Positions 13,802-16,929 of a stretch of DNA of 16,929 nucleotides are shown one piece after another (positions within the stretch are counted from its first letter, which is position 1; every line of letters begins with the position of its first letter). A program made the translations under genes and the position numbers. The notes beneath the pieces were generated by a model that saw nothing but the letters and a program-made list of their open reading frames with translations, was not told the origin of the DNA and made no database searches. Origin of the DNA: JAZQNC01 sp045536155 (GTDB taxonomy: Bacteria > Bacillota > Clostridia > Oscillospirales > CAG-272). The stretch spans positions 1 through 16,929 of the forward strand of contig JAZSMZ010000058.1 in assembly GCA_045536155.1 (NCBI GenBank). The letters are read 5' to 3'.

Positions 13802-14599
13802 ATGAAAAAATCCATACTTGTAACGGGCGCATTCGGCGGCATGGGAAGGGCAACGGTCGATGCCCTCGCCAAAGCGGGATACCGCATTTTCGCCCTTGAC
13901 GTCAAATCGGGCGAAGAGCGCGAAAACGTGATACCGATCGAGGCCGATCTTTGCGACGAAAACAGCGTCAAAGGCGCGTTTGAGCGCATTCGGGGAATAA
14001 CCGATTCGCTCGACGCGATCGTCCATTTCGCGGGTATTTATATGCTCGATTCGCTTGTCGAGATGGACGGCGCCGATTTTGAGCGCATTTTCAAGATCAA
14101 TCTCGGCGGCGTTTTTTTGGTAAACAGGACCTTTTTGCCCCTGCTTTGCGCGAATTCGCGAATTATTATCACCACAAGCGAGCTTGCGCCTCTCGATCCG
14201 CTGCCCTTTACAGGTGTTTATGCCATTACCAAGAGCGCGCTCGATAAATATGCCTATTCGCTTCGAATGGAGCTTCAGCTAAAGAATATCGACGTCTGCG
14301 TTCTGCGCGCAGGTGCGGTCGATACGGGTATGCTCGGCGTTTCGACCGATGCACTCGGTCATTTTTGCGAAAAGACCGCGCTCTATTCGTGCAATGCCGA
14401 GCGCTTCAGACGGATAGTGCAAAGGGTTGAGGCAAGGTGCATAAGACCCGAAAGGATCGCCGATAAGGTGGTACATATACTGAAAAAGCGCTCTACACGC
14501 TTTGCCTACGCCATAAACCGCAATCCGTTGCTTTTGATGCTTGACGTTTTGCCGAAGCGGCTGCAGCTTTGGACGATAAAGCAGGTGCTGAAAAAGTAG
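13802..14599 (+). CDS. Second SDR family oxidoreductase
   Basis: 265 residues from ATG 13802 (M-K-K-S-I-L-V-T-G). A GTG in frame at 13787 would overlap the MGMT gene and has no ribosome binding site. The full catalytic set is present: TGAFGGMG (8-15), Asn100 in K-I-N-L-G-G-V-F, Ser126, Tyr140 and Lys144 in Y-A-I-T-K. L-R-A-G-A-V-D-T-G-M follows, as in SDRs that end the nucleotide site this way. The C-terminus is basic with a hydrophobic stretch (L-L-L-M-L-D-V-L-P), as in longer-tailed SDRs. The gene begins 8 bases after the MGMT stop and ends the six-gene run. It is not a recent duplicate of the first SDR: the sequences share only family motifs. It is a second alcohol/carbonyl step for the proposed GRE pathway. 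Confidence 0.88.
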   Translation: MKKSILVTGAFGGMGRATVDALAKAGYRIFALDVKSGEERENVIPIEADLCDENSVKGAFERIRGITDSLDAIVHFAGIYMLDSLVEMDGADFERIFKINLGGVFLVNRTFLPLLCANSRIIITTSELAPLDPLPFTGVYAITKSALDKYAYSLRMELQLKNIDVCVLRAGAVDTGMLGVSTDALGHFCEKTALYSCNAERFRRIVQRVEARCIRPERIADKVVHILKKRSTRFAYAINRNPLLLMLDVLPKRLQLWTIKQVLKK

Positions 14600-14626
14600 G
14601 AATGGAAAGAAAAGCATAATAAAAAA

Positions 14627-14650
14627 GAGGGCGCCGACTAAGGCGCCCTC
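14627..14650 (-). terminator. Terminator of the zinc-ribbon nuclease gene, minus-strand direction
   Basis: GAGGGCGCC (14627-14635) and GGCGCCCTC (14642-14650) form a perfect 9-base-pair stem with a 6-base loop. The A-tract at 14619-14626 supplies the U-tract only in the minus direction; in the plus direction it is followed by AATGG, so it is a poor terminator for the GRE operon. Confidence 0.85.
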
Positions 14651-14693
14651 AATGGTTGGTGGGGAGTAAACAAAGAAGGAAGATTAAAAACGG

Positions 14694-16208
14694 TTATTTA
14701 GAACTTTTGCTCTTTTTCCTTGCACCCCGTTGCAGTTGCCACTTCATTCCAATTTCATTTAATAGTTGTTCTCTTTCTTCCGTTAAAGTTCCGTTCTTTT
14801 TAGAAACTCGTTGAGTGCGTATCCACATTCCTAATTGTAATCCGTTATCACAAATATACTTTGCAGGAACATCTGAATGTCCGAAATTTTCAAAAAATTC
14901 CTTTGCAAAACGATATTTTTCCATCCATTGCGCATTATTTAAAGGCTTTTCGCGGTGTCTGCCAGTGCAATACGGGCATTGTTTGCTGCGAGTTGCAATT
15001 TGCGCTTTCCAACTGTGACCATTTTTGCATTTCCACCACACATATCTTGAACTTCCTACTGTAAATTCATCCGGCGAAATGCCTTTGTTTTTTTCATAGT
15101 CCCACTCAAGTGCAATTTCCGGCTTCAATGTTTTTAAGTCGTTAAAACCTATCAGAATCTTGTGACCAGAACAATATGGACATCTATTCCCCTTTGCCAC
15201 ATTGATTACTGATTCTTGCCACTCGCCGTTGCATCGGGAACATTTCCACCATATTTTCCGGTTGCTCATATAGCGAAAGTTTTCGGGTCGTAATCCCGCG
15301 TTTTTTTCATAATTCCATAAGCAAACCAATTCAGGATATCGTTCGGCAAAATTATTTTTCCTATCTATCCTCATATACTGGGACATAATTTCAATACGAT
15401 CGGCCTCTATGTCAATAAGTGGTGTAATTGTTTTGCCTGTTTTTTTATTCAGCAGTTCGATAAGCATTTCAATGCTATGTGGAAAATTCTTATATGATTG
15501 GTCTACGACGAAATACACGGTTTGATCTTCGACACATTCCTTTTCGTAGTTCTCCTTTATTCGGATAAGGTCAAGATCCGTTTCACTGAAAGCCTTGTTT
15601 TTGCGGTTTTCTCTTTCTATGAGAAAATCTTTGGAATGATATACCACACCATCATATTCAATGCCGATTTGATAATCAGGCAAATATAGATCGAGTTCCC
15701 ATCCAGCTATTTTTACACGACTTTCAACCGTATAGTATTTCCCAAGATAAAATAGAAGCGCCTGCTCTGGGAAAGAACTTTTTTGTTCGGAGGAACACTT
15801 TGCACAGCCTCGACCTTTTGTGCGGTTGCTTACAGATGCTTGCCACTCATGACCTCTTTCACACTTCCACCATACTTTCTTCTTCGAATAAGGACTTATC
15901 ATACTGGGCAGCAAATCGCCATTTTTAGTTGGATGCCATTCACTAACCAACCAAGGAGCTTTGAGTTCTAAATTATTCTCTTTTGTAGCAAACCGCCCTG
16001 AACAATATGGACAACCATGTCCTTTTGTTCTTGAAGCAATAACAGCTTCCCATTCATGACCTTTGGAACATTTCCACCAAGCTTTTTTATTGCTTTTCGG
16101 TGCAAGATTGCTTGGGTCAAGTCCGATTACACGGTTCTTCTCCCAATCCCATTCAGCCATAAGTCGAGCATTATCGCTCACATATTGCTTTTCTTTCTTT
16201 TCTGCCAC
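14694..16208 (-). CDS. Four zinc ribbons + PD-(D/E)XK-like nuclease + helicase-associated (HA) domain protein
   Basis: 504 residues from GTG 16208, which has GAGGTGG at 16220-16214 on the minus strand at a 5-base gap; an in-frame GTG at 16217 overlaps that site. Four repeats of the W-W-K-C-x2-G-H-x-W type (PF14311-like) have metal ligands C47/H51/C66/C69, C116/H120/C135/C138, C323/C326/C343/C346 and C394/H398/C411/C414. Each starts with the E-W-x-x-x-K-N-x-G phrase. Between repeats 2 and 3 (about 145-245) lies a Vsr/PD-(D/E)XK-like domain with L-D-L-Y-L-P and I-E-Y-D-G (D173, E184, D186, H191). At 425-490 is a helicase-associated HA domain (G-H-S-D-V-P ... L-G-M-W-I-R-T-Q-R ... L-N-E-I-G-M-K-W). 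The base composition is clearly more AT-rich than its neighbours. A nicking or double-strand nuclease guided by zinc ribbons is inferred; the role (mobile DNA or defence) is unknown. Confidence 0.8.
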   Translation of the reverse strand: MAEKKEKQYVSDNARLMAEWDWEKNRVIGLDPSNLAPKSNKKAWWKCSKGHEWEAVIASRTKGHGCPYCSGRFATKENNLELKAPWLVSEWHPTKNGDLLPSMISPYSKKKVWWKCERGHEWQASVSNRTKGRGCAKCSSEQKSSFPEQALLFYLGKYYTVESRVKIAGWELDLYLPDYQIGIEYDGVVYHSKDFLIERENRKNKAFSETDLDLIRIKENYEKECVEDQTVYFVVDQSYKNFPHSIEMLIELLNKKTGKTITPLIDIEADRIEIMSQYMRIDRKNNFAERYPELVCLWNYEKNAGLRPENFRYMSNRKIWWKCSRCNGEWQESVINVAKGNRCPYCSGHKILIGFNDLKTLKPEIALEWDYEKNKGISPDEFTVGSSRYVWWKCKNGHSWKAQIATRSKQCPYCTGRHREKPLNNAQWMEKYRFAKEFFENFGHSDVPAKYICDNGLQLGMWIRTQRVSKKNGTLTEEREQLLNEIGMKWQLQRGARKKSKSSK

Positions 16209-16240
16209 AATGCCCACCTCATTTCGATATTGATGTAATA

Positions 16241-16269
16241 ACTATATCATGTGTTTCGTCAAAATTCAA
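16241..16269 (-). promoter_or_regulatory. Promoter of the zinc-ribbon nuclease gene
   Basis: On the minus strand TTGAAT (16269-16264) and TATAGT (16246-16241, preceded by TGA) with a 17-base spacer. The start would be near 16234, some 26 bases before the GTG. Confidence 0.7.
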
Positions 16270-16285
16270 GATGATTCCTTGCTAA

Positions 16286-16436
16286 TGTCCGTCTTTAGAT
16301 ACAAAGTGACAGGACTCGGTCGCGCCGCGAACTGCGCGGCTTGGTCGCTCGCGGCTCTTGACCGTCCACATGACGGTCAATTCACTACCGCTCGTTATTC
16401 GAGTCCTCCCATTTTCAAAGCAAAACGAAACGGACA
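16286..16436. repeat. MITE-like multi-hairpin element with terminal inverted repeats
   Basis: Nested inverted repeats: TGTCCGT (16286-16292) with ACGGACA (16430-16436); AGGACTCG (16311-16318) with CGAGTCCT (16400-16407); inside these a hairpin GCCGCG/CGCGGC (16324-16329, 16335-16340) and a 9-base-pair hairpin TTGACCGTC/GACGGTCAA (16358-16366, 16372-16380, loop CACAT). The interior is GC-rich although both sides are AT-rich. It could be a miniature transposable element or a structured RNA. No direct target repeat was found by eye. It lies between the nuclease gene and a coding remnant. Confidence 0.6.
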
Positions 16437-16443
16437 CCTTAAT

Positions 16444-16563
16444 ATGGATATGGGGATCTATTATTACACGACCTATGACGAGCCTGAGATCAAAGCGATC
16501 AATATGAACGACGTGGAGCTGGATCGATCGTGCTTATACGCATATGGCGTCAAAGGATCGTAA
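16444..16563 (+). pseudogene. Short coding remnant, 3' end of an unidentified gene
   Basis: An open frame of 39 codons from an ATG without a ribosome binding site. The product M-D-M-G-I-Y-Y-Y-T-T-Y-D-E-P-E-I-K-A-I to A-Y-G-V-K-G-S looks like ordinary protein, and the codon usage resembles local genes. A good terminator follows 10 bases later. The frame is open further upstream to 16249, but that part runs through the hairpin element and is not protein-like. I read it as the surviving end of a gene whose 5' part was lost when the element or nuclease gene arrived. I do not recognise the family; a small real gene remains possible. Confidence 0.4.
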
Positions 16564-16573
16564 TAACAGCCGT

Positions 16574-16617
16574 CAGGCTCAAACCAAAAAATGTTTTTGT
16601 TGAGCTCCTGTTTTTTT
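16574..16617 (+). terminator. Rho-independent terminator after the coding remnant
   Basis: CAGGCTCAA (16574-16582) pairs with TTGAGCTCCTG (16600-16610) with a 2-base bulge, and CAAAAA pairs with TTTTTG inside it; seven T residues follow (16611-16617). Confidence 0.75.
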
Positions 16618-16627
16618 ATCAAATATA

Positions 16628-16656
16628 TTGAAAAATGCGTGATTTTGTAGTATAAT
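16628..16656 (+). promoter_or_regulatory. purC promoter
   Basis: TTGAAA (16628-16633) and TATAAT (16651-16656) with a 17-base spacer. The predicted start near 16663 gives a leader of about 93 bases, with a possible hairpin GTGAGTG (16673-16679) with CACTTAC (16708-16714) that includes one G-U pair, and an inner TGCC/GGCA pair. Confidence 0.8.
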
Positions 16657-16755
16657 AAAAATGTCATAATGGGTGAGTGTTTTTTCAAAACAAATCTTGC
16701 CCCAAGGCACTTACGTTCGTTCAAAAATTTGTGAATATAAAAGGAGATTTCCACT

Positions 16756-16929
16756 ATGGAAAAGAAACTGCTTTACACCGGAAAAACCAAAAACGTATAC
16801 GAGCTGCCCAACGGCAACTGCCTGCTTCTCTTTAAGGATGATTGCACCGGCAAGGACGGTGTGTTCGATCCCGGTGAAAACTCGGTAGGACTCACCATCG
16901 AGGGCGTTGGCGATGTCAACCTCCGTATG
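16756..16929 (+). CDS. purC: Phosphoribosylaminoimidazole-succinocarboxamide synthase (SAICAR synthetase), 3' partial
   Basis: 58 codons, open to the end of the window. ATG 16756 has AAGGAG at 16741-16746, a 9-base gap. The product begins M-E-K-K-L-L-Y-T-G-K-T-K-N-V-Y-E, the PurC nucleotide-binding opening (G-K-T-K-x-V-Y), followed by F-K-D-D-C-T-G-K-D-G-V-F-D-P-G-E-N-S-V-G, the form typical of clostridial PurC. The enzyme joins CAIR and aspartate using ATP in purine synthesis in the cytoplasm. About 180 residues of the usual 235-240 lie outside the window. It has its own strong promoter and a leader of about 93 bases. It is unrelated in function to the nuclease region before it and probably marks the return to core chromosome. 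Confidence 0.93.
   Translation, partial: MEKKLLYTGKTKNVYELPNGNCLLLFKDDCTGKDGVFDPGENSVGLTIEGVGDVNLRM

Noticed and set aside
14694..16208. A CRISPR- or IS-encoded transposase reading of the zinc-ribbon protein
   Set aside because: No DDE or RuvC-like motifs and no flanking IS ends; the visible domains are zinc ribbons, a PD-(D/E)XK-like core and an HA domain.
16311..16407. A tRNA or tRNA-like gene, because of TTCGAGTCC near the 3' side and a closing stem
   Set aside because: Arm lengths and spacing do not fit D, anticodon and T arms, and no CCA-type acceptor end is seen.
16249..16563. A 104-residue plus-strand protein
   Set aside because: Its first 65 codons run through the hairpin element and the nuclease promoter and are not protein-like; only the last 39 codons look like coding sequence.

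Overview
The window reads as a chromosomal segment of a strictly anaerobic, low-to-mid GC Firmicute of the class Clostridia, probably a gut or animal-associated lineage. This is inferred from the oxygen-sensitive glycyl radical and radical SAM enzymes, the clostridial-type FeoA/FeoB/Cys-rich membrane protein trio, strong AGGAGG-like ribosome binding sites, TTGACA/TATAAT promoters, and PurC and CopA sequence types. I see no tRNA, rRNA or CRISPR array.

Layout. (1) 1-436: the 3' end of a copper P-type ATPase fused to a C-terminal HMA domain that also has its own Shine-Dalgarno sequence and ATG, followed by a terminator. (2) 456-3116: ferrous iron uptake locus feoA - feoB - FeoB-associated Cys-rich membrane protein. 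feoA and feoB each carry a near-identical palindromic operator of DtxR/IdeR type. feoB has an in-frame TAG exactly where a Trp is expected between the GTPase and membrane domains. (3) 3180-5040: Na/Pi cotransporter with PhoU-like tail, then a bidirectional terminator. (4) 5049-7495: a minus-strand six-hairpin glycosidase divergent from a stand-alone radical SAM/SPASM-like protein, with two well-formed promoters and an inverted repeat between them. (5) 7495-9040: a structured convergent terminator, a two-cluster ferredoxin-type protein on the minus strand, and a divergent Crp/Fnr regulator. A palindrome between the two sits about -41.5 for the ferredoxin gene and just downstream of the start for the regulator.

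(6) 9084-14599: the most interesting block, six plus-strand genes in tight succession: HEPN-like/CBS protein, an unusually short glycyl radical enzyme (GRE), its activating enzyme, an SDR oxidoreductase, an MGMT-family protein, and a second SDR. GRE + activase + two SDRs looks like an uncharacterised anaerobic route in which a hydroxylated substrate is oxidised or reduced by the SDRs and dehydrated or cleaved by the GRE. The substrate cannot be read from the sequence.

(7) 14627-16563: an AT-rich, probably foreign, minus-strand gene for a protein with four zinc ribbons, a central PD-(D/E)XK-like nuclease and a C-terminal helicase-associated (HA) domain. It is followed by a ~150-base multi-hairpin element with terminal inverted repeats, and a short coding remnant with its own terminator. 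(8) 16628-16929: promoter, leader and first 58 codons of purC, cut by the window edge.
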